From assembly GCF_900106765.1 (NCBI RefSeq), contig NZ_FNNG01000006.1, forward strand, positions 1-64,000: 64,000 nucleotides of DNA. The letters run 5' to 3'. Shown in pieces: positions 24,552 through 34,548 of this stretch (positions within the stretch are counted from its first letter, which is position 1; each line of letters opens with the position of its first letter). Made by a program: the position numbers and the translations under genes. This DNA is from Tepidimicrobium xylanilyticum. Lineage in GTDB: Bacteria; Bacillota; Clostridia; Tissierellales; Tepidimicrobiaceae. The notes beneath the pieces are model-generated. The model was not told the DNA's origin and did no database searches. It saw only the letters and a program-made list of their open reading frames with translations.

Positions 24552-25876
24552 TCTACTCTCTCCCCAATCAAATCATATTCCAAACAATCAGTAATCAACA
24601 CATTGGTAAAATCGCCTACTTCTAAACGTTTATTTGATTTAATATATATGACCCCATCTATTTCTGGGCTGTCCATATAGCTTCTTCCAATATAAGTTCC
24701 ATCTCCATTTACTTCTTCAATTAAAGTTTCAAATATCTTCCCAATTTTAGCTTTATTTAGTGAGTATGAAATATTCTGCTGCAATTCCATAATAGCACTT
24801 CTTCTCTGTTCTTTTGTACTTTCATCTATTTGATTTTTAAAATCGTATGCAGGCGTTCCCTCTTCTCTAGAATAAGTAAAAACTCCTAATCGATCAAATT
24901 TTATCTTTTTGATAAATGTGTAAAGTTCACTAAATTTATTCTCATCTTCCCCTGGAAAACCTACTATAAAAGTTGTTCGCAGTATAATATCTGATATTTC
25001 AGTTCTTAACTTATATATCAAATTTTCAATATCCTTTTTTGAAGTTCTTCTATTCATCTTTTTTAGAATTTCATCATTTATATGCTGCAATGGTATATCT
25101 AAATATTTAAGTACTTTTTCATTATTTTTTATTGACTGGATCAGTCTATCGGTAATATTATCTGGATAAAGATAATGTAGTCTAATCCATTTCAATTCAT
25201 CTATTTGATTTAAGTTATCTAATAACTCATATAAGCGATATTCCCCATATAAATCTATTCCATAGTCAGTGATATTTTGTCCAATTAATATTATTTCTTT
25301 TACCCCACTATACACTAGATATTTAACTTCCTTTACTATATCTTCTATCTTCCTACTTCTATGCTTACCTCGGAGTTTAGGTATTATACAATAAGTACAG
25401 TAGTTATTACAACCTTCAGAAATCTTAACGTATTCAGTCGGCCTAAAGCTCTGTCTTTCAATACTTTCAATATAAGCCTCATTAATATTTTTTGTAAATA
25501 CTATCTTTTTCTCCCCTCGTTCTAATCTATTTATTATTTTATCCATATCTTTAATATTGCCGGTACCAATTATTCCATCAATTTCCTCTATCTCATCTAA
25601 TAATTCCTGAGAATATCTTTCTGCTAAGCATCCTGCTAATATTATATATTTACATTTCCCATTTCTTTTATATTTTGTAATTTCCCAAATGGTTTCAATG
25701 GATTCCTCTTTAGCAGCTTGTATAAATCCACAGGTATTGACTATTATTACATCAGCTTCTTCTAATGAATTTGCAGCCATATAATTACTCATTTTTAAAA
25801 TGCCTGCCATTAATTCCGAATCTACTTCATTTTTTGAGCAACCTAAAGTTATAATAAAAAATTTTAATCTATTCAT
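24548..25876 (-). CDS. rimO: Ribosomal protein S12 methylthiotransferase RimO
   Basis: Radical-SAM enzyme that adds a methylthio group to the conserved Asp of ribosomal protein S12. The UPF0004 N-terminal domain (ITLGCSKNEVDSE; NTCGFI; AGCLAERY), the radical-SAM motif CNNYCTYC followed by IIPKLRGKHRSR, and a TRAM domain are present. LGCSKNxVDSE is the RimO rather than MiaB hallmark. I use the ATG at 25876; a TTG directly before it is possible. It lies 3 nt after ftsK. Confidence 0.94.
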   Translation of the reverse strand: MNRLKFFIITLGCSKNEVDSELMAGILKMSNYMAANSLEEADVIIVNTCGFIQAAKEESIETIWEITKYKRNGKCKYIILAGCLAERYSQELLDEIEEIDGIIGTGNIKDMDKIINRLERGEKKIVFTKNINEAYIESIERQSFRPTEYVKISEGCNNYCTYCIIPKLRGKHRSRKIEDIVKEVKYLVYSGVKEIILIGQNITDYGIDLYGEYRLYELLDNLNQIDELKWIRLHYLYPDNITDRLIQSIKNNEKVLKYLDIPLQHINDEILKKMNRRTSKKDIENLIYKLRTEISDIILRTTFIVGFPGEDENKFSELYTFIKKIKFDRLGVFTYSREEGTPAYDFKNQIDESTKEQRRSAIMELQQNISYSLNKAKIGKIFETLIEEVNGDGTYIGRSYMDSPEIDGVIYIKSNKRLEVGDFTNVLITDCLEYDLIGERVE

Positions 25877-25879
25877 CAA

Positions 25880-28030
25880 TTACCTCTCCTTAAATAAAGA
25901 ATCGATTTCATCCTTAGATACAAGTACTTTTCTTGGTTTACTTCCTTCATGACTACCCACTATTCCCATGCTTTCCATTTCATCTACAATTCTAGCAGCT
26001 CTGGCGTAACCAATTTTTAGTCTCCGTTGTAATAAGGATATAGAAGCTTGGCCTTCCTCTACAACCAAATAAGCAGCATTTGGTAATAATTCATCATAAT
26101 TTCCCAATATACCATCTAATTCAATATCATTTTCAATCGTTTCTATTATCTCATTATCGTATCCCGTTAGATTTTGATCTTTTAAAAAATTTACAACCCT
26201 TTCAACTTCTTTATCACTTATAAAAGCCCCCTGAACTCTAATAGGCTTCGGTAAATCTGAAGGATAGAAGAGCATATCTCCCTTACCTAATAGTTTTTCA
26301 GCACCACTCATGTCCAATATAGTTCTTGAATCGACTTGAGATGACACTGCAAAAGATATTCTAGAAGGTATATTTGCCTTAATAGTACCGGTAATAACAT
26401 CTACAGAAGGTCTTTGAGTGGCAACTATGAGATGCATACCAGCAGCTCTTGCCATTTGCGCTAACCTACATATTAAATCTTCAATTTCCTGTGCTGCTAC
26501 TAACATCAAATCTGCCAGTTCATCTATAATTATAACAATACTAGGTAATTTTTTTTCCTTATCATTTTGAAATTTATCATTATAGGATTTAATATCCCTC
26601 ACATTGTTTTTAGCAAATAATTTATACCTTTTTTCCATTTCCTCAACAGCCCAATTAAGTGATAGAGCAGCTTTTTTCGGTTCTGTTACTACTGGTATTA
26701 ATAAATGAGGAATACCATTATAAACACTTAATTCAACTACCTTTGGGTCTATAAGCAATAACTTAACATCATCTGGATGGGCTCTAAATAATATGCTCAT
26801 AATAATGGTATTTATACAAACACTTTTACCAGAACCAGTAGCACCTGCAATAAGTAAATGTGGCATTTTATCAATACTAGAAACTATTGGCTTACCTGAT
26901 ATGTCCTTTCCCAATAGTAAAGGTATATTGCTATCCAAAGAAATATATTCTTCAGACTGCAATAACTCCTTCAATCCTACATTATCCTTTACTCTATTAG
27001 GAACTTCTATACCTACTGCAGATTTCCCCGGTATTGGAGCTTCTACTCTTATATCCGATGTTGCTAAACTTAAAGCTAGATCATCCGCTAAATTAACTAT
27101 TCTACTCACTTTAATGCCAGGAGCTGGTTGAACTTCATAGCATGTTATAGAAGGTCCTTTATTAATTTGAATAACACTTGCTTCAATGCCAAAATTATTT
27201 AACGTTTCTTCAATTTTTTTTGCATTATTTAATATTTCTCTTTTACTAAATGAATCCGATTTATTTTCTATAGTTTCCAATAATTCCAGAGAAGGCAAGG
27301 TATAATTAGTAATTACATTAGTATTTGTTTTAAATTCCATCTCCTTATGTACTGTGTTTTTTTCTTCATATTCAGATTCTTCGTTATTGGTGTAATCATG
27401 GATTATAATTTCATTATTTTCAGCATACAATTTCTTGCTATTATGTTTGCTAACTTCCATTTTTGTATTAGATTTAGGTTTGTTCTTCCTTCTCTTCTTA
27501 AATTCAATCCTTTTAATAAAATCCATAATTCGAATCTCAGTAAAAAGCAGTATAGATATTAATGCAATTAATGTAATAACTATATAAGATCCCACTGAAC
27601 CAAATAATTTTAAAAAAACAAATCCCAAAATTGCACCTAAGATTCCTCCACCTAGACCTTTTTTACCCATTTCAAGGGAACTAGCAACTTTATCAGAAAA
27701 AATAATACCCGTTTCAGCATTAATATCTACTATAGTTAAAAAGCAAAAAAATAAAACTAGCAGATAAACTGATTTTACATCCCTGCCTATATTAAGTTTA
27801 TTTATAATAAATAATAACCCTACAGCTATTATTATCAAAGGAAAAATATAACCTCCAAATCCCATTAAAGTAAAAAATATATTTCGCAAAAAAGCACCAA
27901 TAATACCTGTTTTATTGCTAATTAAACTTATAGATGTAAGTAGACCAAAGGATATAATTATAATACCTATTACCTCTCTAGCGATTTCCATATTCTTTTT
28001 CTTTTTACTCTTAATATTCTTCTTACTCAA
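25880..28030 (-). CDS. DNA translocase FtsK/SpoIIIE
   Basis: Pumps DNA across a closing septum during division and forespore formation. Four hydrophobic helices (~residues 20-170) anchor it. After an acidic linker comes the RecA-like motor with Walker A GATGSGKS, LLLIDPKVVELS and IVIIIDELADLM, then a C-terminal gamma winged helix (LLQRRLKIGYARAARIVDEM) that reads orienting DNA motifs. 716 aa from a TTG start chosen because AGGTGGTGG precedes it; a longer in-frame start adds nine residues. In spore formers this gene is usually spoIIIE. Confidence 0.93.
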   Translation of the reverse strand: MSKKNIKSKKKKNMEIAREVIGIIIISFGLLTSISLISNKTGIIGAFLRNIFFTLMGFGGYIFPLIIIAVGLLFIINKLNIGRDVKSVYLLVLFFCFLTIVDINAETGIIFSDKVASSLEMGKKGLGGGILGAILGFVFLKLFGSVGSYIVITLIALISILLFTEIRIMDFIKRIEFKKRRKNKPKSNTKMEVSKHNSKKLYAENNEIIIHDYTNNEESEYEEKNTVHKEMEFKTNTNVITNYTLPSLELLETIENKSDSFSKREILNNAKKIEETLNNFGIEASVIQINKGPSITCYEVQPAPGIKVSRIVNLADDLALSLATSDIRVEAPIPGKSAVGIEVPNRVKDNVGLKELLQSEEYISLDSNIPLLLGKDISGKPIVSSIDKMPHLLIAGATGSGKSVCINTIIMSILFRAHPDDVKLLLIDPKVVELSVYNGIPHLLIPVVTEPKKAALSLNWAVEEMEKRYKLFAKNNVRDIKSYNDKFQNDKEKKLPSIVIIIDELADLMLVAAQEIEDLICRLAQMARAAGMHLIVATQRPSVDVITGTIKANIPSRISFAVSSQVDSRTILDMSGAEKLLGKGDMLFYPSDLPKPIRVQGAFISDKEVERVVNFLKDQNLTGYDNEIIETIENDIELDGILGNYDELLPNAAYLVVEEGQASISLLQRRLKIGYARAARIVDEMESMGIVGSHEGSKPRKVLVSKDEIDSLFKER

Positions 28031-28075
28031 TAAGACCACCACCTGATCTATAAACATGATTAGCTTGTCTTATTT

Positions 28076-28106
28076 TAGGAAATTAATTTGCTAAGATAAT
28101 TTCCTA
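28076..28106 (-). other. Hairpin at the predicted 5' end of the ftsK/spoIIIE mRNA
   Basis: TAGGAAATTA (28076-28085) and TAATTTCCTA (28097-28106) form a 10-bp stem with an 11-nt loop. It begins right where transcription from the -10 at 28114-28119 would start, so it could be a 5' stabilising stem or an operator. Confidence 0.45.
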
Positions 28107-28113
28107 TAATTTT

Positions 28114-28122
28114 ATTATACCA
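28114..28122 (-). promoter_or_regulatory. Extended -10 promoter element for ftsK/spoIIIE
   Basis: TGG-TATAAT on the minus strand; the -35 is poor. About 85 nt upstream of the chosen start. Confidence 0.4.
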
Positions 28123-28230
28123 TAAAGCGGAAAATTATTGCATAGTGCAATACGATTCAAATGAAATAGAGTCTAATCCCCCTTTAGATTTATATTCTCA
28201 TGATATTATAGCATAAATAGAGTTGTTATA

Positions 28231-28911
28231 CTATGACTTTTTCTCTCTTATAAAGGCATATAGCTTATCTAACGCTTCATTGAAGCCTCCTACTTCGTTT
28301 ATTAAGCCTACTTCCACAGCTTCTTTACCTATTAAGATTGTACCTACATCATTTGCTATTTCATCGGTGGAATACATTAAATCTCTCAGTACATCCTTAT
28401 TAATATTAGATGTCCTTAATATAAAATTAACAATCCTTTTTTGCATTTTCTCAAAATACCTAAATGTCTGTGGTACTCCTATTACTAAACCAGTAGTTCG
28501 AATTGGGTGAATAGTCATAGCTGCAGAGGGAACAATAAAGGAATAGTCAGTGGCTGTAGCCAATGGTACTCCAATACTATGCCCTCCTCCTAGTACCAAA
28601 GACACCTTTGGCTTATTAATGGAATTAATCATTTCTGCTAAAGCCAATCCTGCTTCAACATCTCCACCAATGGTATTTAGAATTACAAAAATCCCTTCTA
28701 TCTTAGAATCTTGAGTTGCAGCAATAAGCATAGGTATTATGTGTTCATATTTAGTAGTTTTTTTCTCAGAAGAAGATATATTATGACCTTCTATTTCCCC
28801 AATTATGGAGATAAATTGAATATTATTTTGAAAAGTTGAAGTGTTAGGAATACCAAATTCATTTACGTTATCTATTATACCCTTATTTTCTTGTCCTGTA
28901 TCCTTACTCAC
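28231..28911 (-). CDS. tepA: ClpP-class serine protease TepA (translocation-enhancing protein)
   Basis: A 226-aa member of the ClpP/SppA superfamily with the catalytic Ser in GGGHSIG and the His in AAMTIHPIR; the nucleation segment LNTIGGDVEAG is also present. The B. subtilis homologue is a cytosolic germination/SASP-degradation or secretion-linked protease next to spoIIIE, as here. GTG start with GGAGGTAATAAA upstream. About 200 bp separate it from ftsK/spoIIIE, with a promoter between them. Confidence 0.88.
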   Translation of the reverse strand: MSKDTGQENKGIIDNVNEFGIPNTSTFQNNIQFISIIGEIEGHNISSSEKKTTKYEHIIPMLIAATQDSKIEGIFVILNTIGGDVEAGLALAEMINSINKPKVSLVLGGGHSIGVPLATATDYSFIVPSAAMTIHPIRTTGLVIGVPQTFRYFEKMQKRIVNFILRTSNINKDVLRDLMYSTDEIANDVGTILIGKEAVEVGLINEVGGFNEALDKLYAFIREKKS

Positions 28912-28986
28912 TTTATTACCTCCATTAAACTATGTTATTTACTATTAATAGTTTTTACAGTTCAAAGTATAATATGCTAAAACATT

Positions 28987-29232
28987 TTATATTTCTACTA
29001 TTATCATATCATTACCAATTTTCCTAATTGTATGCCATGGAATTTCAATTACTGAATTGTCACCAAGCAATTTGATATGAAATTTTCTTTCAGGCACTAC
29101 TAAAGTCAATATTTTCCCAGTTTTTTTATCCACTATTATGTCTGTATCTGCAATTATACCTAAGCGTTGCCCGTTATTTAAATTTATAATCTCCTTTCCG
29201 CCTAGTTGGCTAAGCATGATTGTCACATTCAT
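28987..29232 (-). CDS. YlmC/YmxH-family sporulation protein (PRC-barrel)
   Basis: An ~81-aa PRC-barrel protein of the YlmC/YmxH family found in spore formers: LSQLGGKEIINLNNGQRLGIIADTDIIVD, then LVVPERK and EIPWHTIRKIGNDMIIV. The molecular role is unknown. The start is uncertain: AAGGAG lies 3 nt before the ATG at 29232, and an ATG at 29217 would also give a family-like N-terminus. Between tepA and dut, as in the B. subtilis ymxH neighbourhood. Confidence 0.85.
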   Translation of the reverse strand: MNVTIMLSQLGGKEIINLNNGQRLGIIADTDIIVDKKTGKILTLVVPERKFHIKLLGDNSVIEIPWHTIRKIGNDMIIVEI

Positions 29233-29333
29233 CAACTCCTTATATATTATTCAATATATAGATATGCAGTTGATTTATTTATATGTATTATCAATTATGA
29301 TAACATTAAATATGATATTTGAGTATCGGGAAA

Positions 29334-29765
29334 TTAATATCCCGTGTGACCAAATCCACCTTCTCCTCTCTCTGTTGAATCTAAAGATAAAACCTCTTCA
29401 AATTCTACTCTCTCGTATTTTACAATAACCAATTGAGCAATTCTATCTCCTCTGTTTATAGTATAATCTTCTTTACTTAAATTCAATAAAATAACTCCTA
29501 TTTCACCTCTATAATCACTATCAATTGTACCAATACCATTTGCTAAAGTAATTCCATGTTTTAAAGCTAGTCCACTTCTGGCCCTTATCTGGGCTTCATA
29601 TCCATTAGGTATAGAAATATATAGTCCAGTAGGAACTAACACTCTCTCCATAGGTTTAATTGTAATGGATTCATCTAAATTAGCATACAGATCCATGCCT
29701 GCTGATCCCTTGGTTTTATAGCTTGGAAGTGGAAAATTACTTTTATTTACTACTTTAATTTTCAT
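29334..29765 (-). CDS. dut: Deoxyuridine 5'-triphosphate nucleotidohydrolase
   Basis: Trimeric dUTPase that keeps uracil out of DNA and supplies dUMP. All five motifs are present: [39 protein letters not shown] and the P-loop-like [10 protein letters not shown] at the C-terminus. 143 aa. ATG with GAGGTGATGAT. It lies 9 nt after the M16 peptidase gene. Confidence 0.95.
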   Translation of the reverse strand: MKIKVVNKSNFPLPSYKTKGSAGMDLYANLDESITIKPMERVLVPTGLYISIPNGYEAQIRARSGLALKHGITLANGIGTIDSDYRGEIGVILLNLSKEDYTINRGDRIAQLVIVKYERVEFEEVLSLDSTERGEGGFGHTGY

Positions 29766-29774
29766 ATCATCACC

Positions 29775-31046
29775 TCAGTTAAAAAATATTTCCTTTAGTT
29801 GGGTTTCAATTTTATCCTGGTTACCTATGCTTCCAACATAAGCAATATTATACTTGTCCTTATTAAATATCCTTTGAACTATCCTTTCAATATCCTCTAT
29901 AGTTACCACGTCTATTTTTTCTAAGACTTCCTCTAAAGTTACAATCCTACCTAATAATAACTTTGACTTACCTATATCTAACATTCGACTAAATGTCCCT
30001 TCCATACCCAAAATATAGTTTCCCTTTAATTGTTCTTTAGATTTTTCCACCTCATCTTTAGTAATTAAATTTTTTCTTATATCCTCTATGGTTTCATTAA
30101 TTAGTTTAGCAACTTCTACTAATTGTTCTACTCCTAAGCCAGCATATATAGTGAAAATGCCTGTATCTTTAAAAGAAGCCATATTAGAATATATGGAATA
30201 TGCTAATCCCTTTTCCTCCCTAATCTTTTGAAACAATTTAGAACTCATACTTCCACCAAATATATTATTCAAAATCCATAAAGGATAAAGGTCATCAGAA
30301 TCTCTTTTTACTCCTTCCATTCCTAGACAAAAATTTAATTGTTCAATATTTTTATGATAAAATCCAATTTTTTGCTTAAATACTGGATTTATACTAATAA
30401 GTCTATTTACGCCTTTATTCAATATATTATTAAAATAGTTATTTAATATATCTAAAGCACTTTTATAATCAAAATTTCCAGCTATTGAAATAACCATGTT
30501 CTCCGAGATATAGTTTTTATTATAAAACTCCAATAAAGATTCCCTGTTTAAACTATTAACTGTATCATAAGTTCCCAATATAGGCAGCGATAATGGAGTC
30601 CCTTCAAACATTATTTCACTTAATAGGTCATAAACTAGATCTTCTGGAGAATCTAAATACATTTTTATTTCCTCATTAATTACTCTCTTTTCCTTTCTTA
30701 TTTCCTCCTCATTAAATAGAGAATTAATAATCATATCAGATAGTAATTCGATTGCAATAGAAATGTGCTTATCTAATACCTTTACATAATAACAAGTATA
30801 TTCAGTACTGGTATAAGCATTTATCTGTCCACCTATATTGTCAATAGTTTGAGCAATTTCTACTGCTGTCCTATTTTTAGTTCCTTTAAACAACATATGT
30901 TCAATAAAGTGTGATGCTCCATTAATCTTCTTATCTTCTTTTACAACTCCAACATTTACAAAGACTCCAATGGAAACGGAGTTAGCGCTTGGAATTTTCT
31001 CCATAACCACCTGTATTCCATTGTCTAATCTGTCCAATATATACAT
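29775..31046 (-). CDS. M16-family zinc metallopeptidase (YmxG/MlpA type)
   Basis: A 423-aa processing-peptidase-like protein. The inverted zinc motif HFIEHMLFKGT (HxxEH) and downstream Glu (EEIRKEKRVINEEI) are intact in the N-terminal half, with a non-catalytic second half containing the family RxxxxY-like segment (EKGLAYSIYS). Physiological substrates are unknown. I chose the ATG at 31046 with TAGGAGGAC upstream over the longer frame. In B. subtilis the counterpart (mlpA) is also next to pnp/ylxY. Confidence 0.9.
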   Translation of the reverse strand: MYILDRLDNGIQVVMEKIPSANSVSIGVFVNVGVVKEDKKINGASHFIEHMLFKGTKNRTAVEIAQTIDNIGGQINAYTSTEYTCYYVKVLDKHISIAIELLSDMIINSLFNEEEIRKEKRVINEEIKMYLDSPEDLVYDLLSEIMFEGTPLSLPILGTYDTVNSLNRESLLEFYNKNYISENMVISIAGNFDYKSALDILNNYFNNILNKGVNRLISINPVFKQKIGFYHKNIEQLNFCLGMEGVKRDSDDLYPLWILNNIFGGSMSSKLFQKIREEKGLAYSIYSNMASFKDTGIFTIYAGLGVEQLVEVAKLINETIEDIRKNLITKDEVEKSKEQLKGNYILGMEGTFSRMLDIGKSKLLLGRIVTLEEVLEKIDVVTIEDIERIVQRIFNKDKYNIAYVGSIGNQDKIETQLKEIFFN

Positions 31047-31070
31047 AGCTGTCCTCCTAATCATTAGTAA

Positions 31071-31778
31071 TTATTTTATTACATCGCTTATTTTCCCAAT
31101 TTTATATCCTTTATTATTTAAATACTCTATTATTTCAGGTAAAGAATACACTGTTTCTTTTGTAGGATGCATGAGTATAATGGCAGAATCATGTATTTTA
31201 CTAATTACTCTATTAATAATTTTTTCTTTTGTACTATCGTCTCTCCAATCTATAGTATCAATACTCCACATAATTATATCATAGTTTAAATCCTTAGCAG
31301 CTTTAATAGTGTTATCATTATATGCTCCAGAAGGAGGGGCAAAGTATTTTGGTTCTACACCTAATATATTGTATATAATATTATGTGCTTTTAATATTTC
31401 TTCTCTATTGCCTTCATAGCTCAATTTATCATAGTCAATATGTCTATACCCATGGTTTCCAATTTCATGACCTTTATTATAAATTGTCTTTAATAACTCA
31501 GGATTTTTTTTCGCCCAAGTACCAGTTACAAAAAATGTTATTTCAATGTTATTCTGTGCAAAAATTTTTAGCATAGGCTCTATATACTCATTTCCCCAAT
31601 CCACATTGCAAGCAAAGGACACAATCTTATCATCTACATTTCCTTTATAATAGATATCAATTTTAAAAGTTTCATCAGCTCTATTATAAAAAGAAAAATA
31701 AATACCTACAACTATAATTATTAAAAAAATGATAATAAATGTAGAAAGCATCTTTTTGTTTATTATTAAAACCTTCAA
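31071..31778 (-). CDS. Polysaccharide deacetylase, YlxY/PdaB-like, membrane-anchored
   Basis: A 235-aa NodB-fold deacetylase with one N-terminal transmembrane helix (LSTFIIIFLIIIVVGIYFSF). Catalytic/metal residues: Asp in FACNVDWGN, and HxxxH in GNHGYRHIDYD. APPSGAYN replaces the usual RPPxG, and ILMHP is the C-terminal His. In place of the family's tandem Asp pair there is NVDWG, as in YlxY-type sporulation proteins. TTG start with AGGAGGG. It probably acts on spore or cell-wall glycan; no substrate is shown. Confidence 0.85.
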   Translation of the reverse strand: MKVLIINKKMLSTFIIIFLIIIVVGIYFSFYNRADETFKIDIYYKGNVDDKIVSFACNVDWGNEYIEPMLKIFAQNNIEITFFVTGTWAKKNPELLKTIYNKGHEIGNHGYRHIDYDKLSYEGNREEILKAHNIIYNILGVEPKYFAPPSGAYNDNTIKAAKDLNYDIIMWSIDTIDWRDDSTKEKIINRVISKIHDSAIILMHPTKETVYSLPEIIEYLNNKGYKIGKISDVIK

Positions 31779-31873
31779 TTACATCCCTCCTAATTTCTTT
31801 CTACCAATATTTATATTCAGAGGGATATCTTTTTATTTTAATAATATAGATAATATTAAATTATTTATAAATT

Positions 31874-31901
31874 AAAAACATGAACCATATCTGGGTTCAT
31901 G
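31874..31901 (-). terminator. Intrinsic terminator after pnp
   Basis: CATGAACC / GGTTCATG stem followed by TTTTTAATTT on the minus strand. Confidence 0.85.
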
Positions 31902-31924
31902 CGTTTTGATATCATATTTAAATT

Positions 31925-34015
31925 TTATCCCTTCTCTACCTTAGGAAGTGCAGCCTTCCTTGATAGGTTTATTCTACCTTGACTATCTATTTCTACTACC
32001 TTTACCAAAACTTCATCTCCAGTAGATAATACATCTTCAACTTTATTTATCCTCTCATTTGCAATATTAGATATGTGAAGCAATCCTTCTTTCCCATTAG
32101 CAATTTCTACAAAAGCACCAAAGGGAACTATTTTGATTACTTTTCCCATATAAACTTCTCCAACCTTTACGTCTTTTACGATATTGTTAATTAGTTCTCT
32201 AGCTCTTTCTCCGTTATCCATATTGTCAGAGGCTATTTGAACCAAGCCATCATCTTCAATGTCGATTTTTACTCCAGTTTCATCAATTATCTTATTTATT
32301 ACTTTTCCACCAGGCCCTATAATATCCCTTATCTTTTCTGGATCAATTTGCATTGTAATTATCCTTGGAGCATAAGGAGAAAGTTCTTTTCTAGGTTCTG
32401 AAATAACTTCCTTCATCTTTTCTAGAATATACAATCTACCTTCTCTAGCCCTTCTCAATGCTTCCGCCAATATAGTTCTGTCAATGCCAGGTATTTTTAT
32501 GTCCATCTGTATGGCAGTAATTCCTTTTTCTGTTCCAGCTACTTTAAAATCCATATCTCCTAAATGGTCTTCCATGCCTTGAATATCGGATAAAATCACT
32601 ACTCTATCTTCTGATTTGATTAATCCCATTGCAATTCCTGCAACTGGAGCCTTTATAGGTACTCCCGCATCTAATAGTGCCAAAGTGCTGCCACAGACGC
32701 TAGCTTGAGAAGTAGAACCATTCGAACTCAATACTTCAGACACCAATCTAATGGTGTAAGGGAATTCCTCTACATCTGGTATTACAGGTTCAAGAGCCTT
32801 TTCAGCCAATGCACCATGACCTATCTCCCTCCTTCCCGGGCCTCTTAGTACTCTAGTTTCACCAACCGAATAGGGAGGGAAATTATAGTGATGCATATAT
32901 CTTTTTGACTCTTCTTCACTTAATCCATCAATTATTTGAACATCACTTGAAGCTCCCAATGTTGCTACAGTTAATACCTGAGTTTGCCCTCTTTTAAATA
33001 GACCTGACCCGTGGGTTCTTGGAAGTATACTTACTTCACAGCTAATCGGACGTATTTCATCTACTTTCCTATTATCAGGTCTAATGCCTTCCTCTAAAAT
33101 TAGTCTCCTAACCTCTTCTTTTAACATCACATCTAATACCTCTATAATGTCCTTTTCACTTTCAGGATATTCTTCAGCAAAATACTCCAATGTCTCCTCA
33201 TATACCTTTTCAATTGCATCTTCTCTTTCCAATTTGTCTTCAGTTTGAATGGCATCTATAAGCTTTTCTGTTGCAAATTGTTTTACTTTTACCTCTATCT
33301 GGGGATCTGGTTTAAATATTACAAAATCTTGTTTTTCTTTGCCTACTTCCTTTTGTATTTCTTCAATGAATATACATAATTTTTTAATTTCTTCATGAGC
33401 AAATAAAATAGCTTCTAACATAACATTTTCTTCTACTTCATTTGCTCCAGCTTCCACCATCATGATTGCATCTTTGGTTCCTGAAACCACCAAGTTAAGC
33501 ATTGAATTATCTCTTTCCTCAGCCGTTGGATTAATTATAAACTTTCCATCTACCAATCCTATTAATACAGAGCCAGTAGGGCCATTAAAGGGAATATCTG
33601 ATATAGTCAATGCAATGGAAGAACCTAGCATTCCAACTATGTCTGGTGTACAATCTTGATCAACTGATAATACTGTTGCAATAACTTGTACATCATTTCT
33701 ATAACCTTCTGGAAAAAGGGGTCTTATAGGTCTATCGATTAACCTCGAAGTAAGTATTGCTTTATCACTCGGCTTACCCTCCCTTTTTATGAATCCCCCG
33801 GGTATCTTTCCTACTGAGTACAATCTCTCTTCATAATCTACACTTAATGGGAAAAAGTCTATACCTTCTCTTGGCTCTTTAGATGCTGTAGCAGTTACTA
33901 GTACGACTGTATCTCCATATTGGACCAAACATGCACCATTGGCCTGTTCAGCTACTTTTCCTATAGTTATAACTAGATCTCTTCCAGCTAAGGTGTATCT
34001 AAACTGTCTTTCCAT
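31925..34015 (-). CDS. pnp: Polyribonucleotide nucleotidyltransferase (PNPase)
   Basis: 3'-5' phosphorolytic exoribonuclease. Two RNase PH domains flank a helical domain; [19 protein letters not shown] and [20 protein letters not shown] are typical. The C-terminus has a KH domain ([17 protein letters not shown]) and an S1 domain ([26 protein letters not shown]). 696 aa. ATG with AGGAGGTAGAGC. It follows rpsO, the usual order, with a hairpin between them where RNase processing could occur. Confidence 0.96.
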   Translation of the reverse strand: MERQFRYTLAGRDLVITIGKVAEQANGACLVQYGDTVVLVTATASKEPREGIDFFPLSVDYEERLYSVGKIPGGFIKREGKPSDKAILTSRLIDRPIRPLFPEGYRNDVQVIATVLSVDQDCTPDIVGMLGSSIALTISDIPFNGPTGSVLIGLVDGKFIINPTAEERDNSMLNLVVSGTKDAIMMVEAGANEVEENVMLEAILFAHEEIKKLCIFIEEIQKEVGKEKQDFVIFKPDPQIEVKVKQFATEKLIDAIQTEDKLEREDAIEKVYEETLEYFAEEYPESEKDIIEVLDVMLKEEVRRLILEEGIRPDNRKVDEIRPISCEVSILPRTHGSGLFKRGQTQVLTVATLGASSDVQIIDGLSEEESKRYMHHYNFPPYSVGETRVLRGPGRREIGHGALAEKALEPVIPDVEEFPYTIRLVSEVLSSNGSTSQASVCGSTLALLDAGVPIKAPVAGIAMGLIKSEDRVVILSDIQGMEDHLGDMDFKVAGTEKGITAIQMDIKIPGIDRTILAEALRRAREGRLYILEKMKEVISEPRKELSPYAPRIITMQIDPEKIRDIIGPGGKVINKIIDETGVKIDIEDDGLVQIASDNMDNGERARELINNIVKDVKVGEVYMGKVIKIVPFGAFVEIANGKEGLLHISNIANERINKVEDVLSTGDEVLVKVVEIDSQGRINLSRKAALPKVEKG

Positions 34016-34126
34016 GCTCTACCTCCTTTTAATATTTTTTCATTATTATAGTATAACCCTTTATTGATTTTAAACACCAATTGTTGCTATGATTATTATT
34101 TTTAAATTCGATAAAGGGTAAACAAT

Positions 34127-34147
34127 AGAGCGGGAAAGTCCCCGCTC
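34127..34147 (-). terminator. Hairpin between rpsO and pnp
   Basis: GAGCGGG / CCCGCTC stem with a 5-nt loop; the T-run is weak (TATTGTTT). It could be a partial terminator or a processing site. Confidence 0.6.
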
Positions 34148-34150
34148 CTA

Positions 34151-34420
34151 TTATCCTCTAATACCTAATTTTTCAATTAGTGCTCGATATCTTTCTATAT
34201 CTTTGTTCTCTAGATATTTCAATAGACCTCTTCTTTGACCAATCATCTTAAATAGGCCTCTCCTCGAATGATGGTCCTTTTTATGCACTTTAAGATGTTC
34301 TGTTAAAGCGTTGATTCTATGTGTTAAAATTGCAATTTGAACTTCTGGTGAACCAGTATCGCCTTCATGTAGTCGATATTCTTCAATTATTTGTTGTTTT
34401 TGTTCTTTTGTCATTGTCAT
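34151..34420 (-). CDS. rpsO: 30S ribosomal protein S15
   Basis: An 89-aa primary 16S rRNA binding protein. The full conserved sequence is seen: [16 protein letters not shown], then [19 protein letters not shown] and [21 protein letters not shown]. Own promoter at 34518-34546 and a ~90-nt leader that could bind S15 for autoregulation. Confidence 0.97.
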   Translation of the reverse strand: MTMTKEQKQQIIEEYRLHEGDTGSPEVQIAILTHRINALTEHLKVHKKDHHSRRGLFKMIGQRRGLLKYLENKDIERYRALIEKLGIRG

Positions 34421-34517
34421 TTCTATTTTACCTCCCTCTTAATTATATTGCACCATAAGCTAAGTAAACCGCCGAGGTACGATGAACTTTGCAAATGGTA
34501 TTACTACTATCAAATCA

Positions 34518-34546
34518 ATATTATCACATATTTTGCTAAATGTAAA
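34518..34546 (-). promoter_or_regulatory. rpsO promoter
   Basis: TTTACA (34541-34546) and TAATAT (34518-34523) on the minus strand, 17-bp spacer, right after the ribF stop. Confidence 0.6.
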
Positions 34547-34548
34547 CA

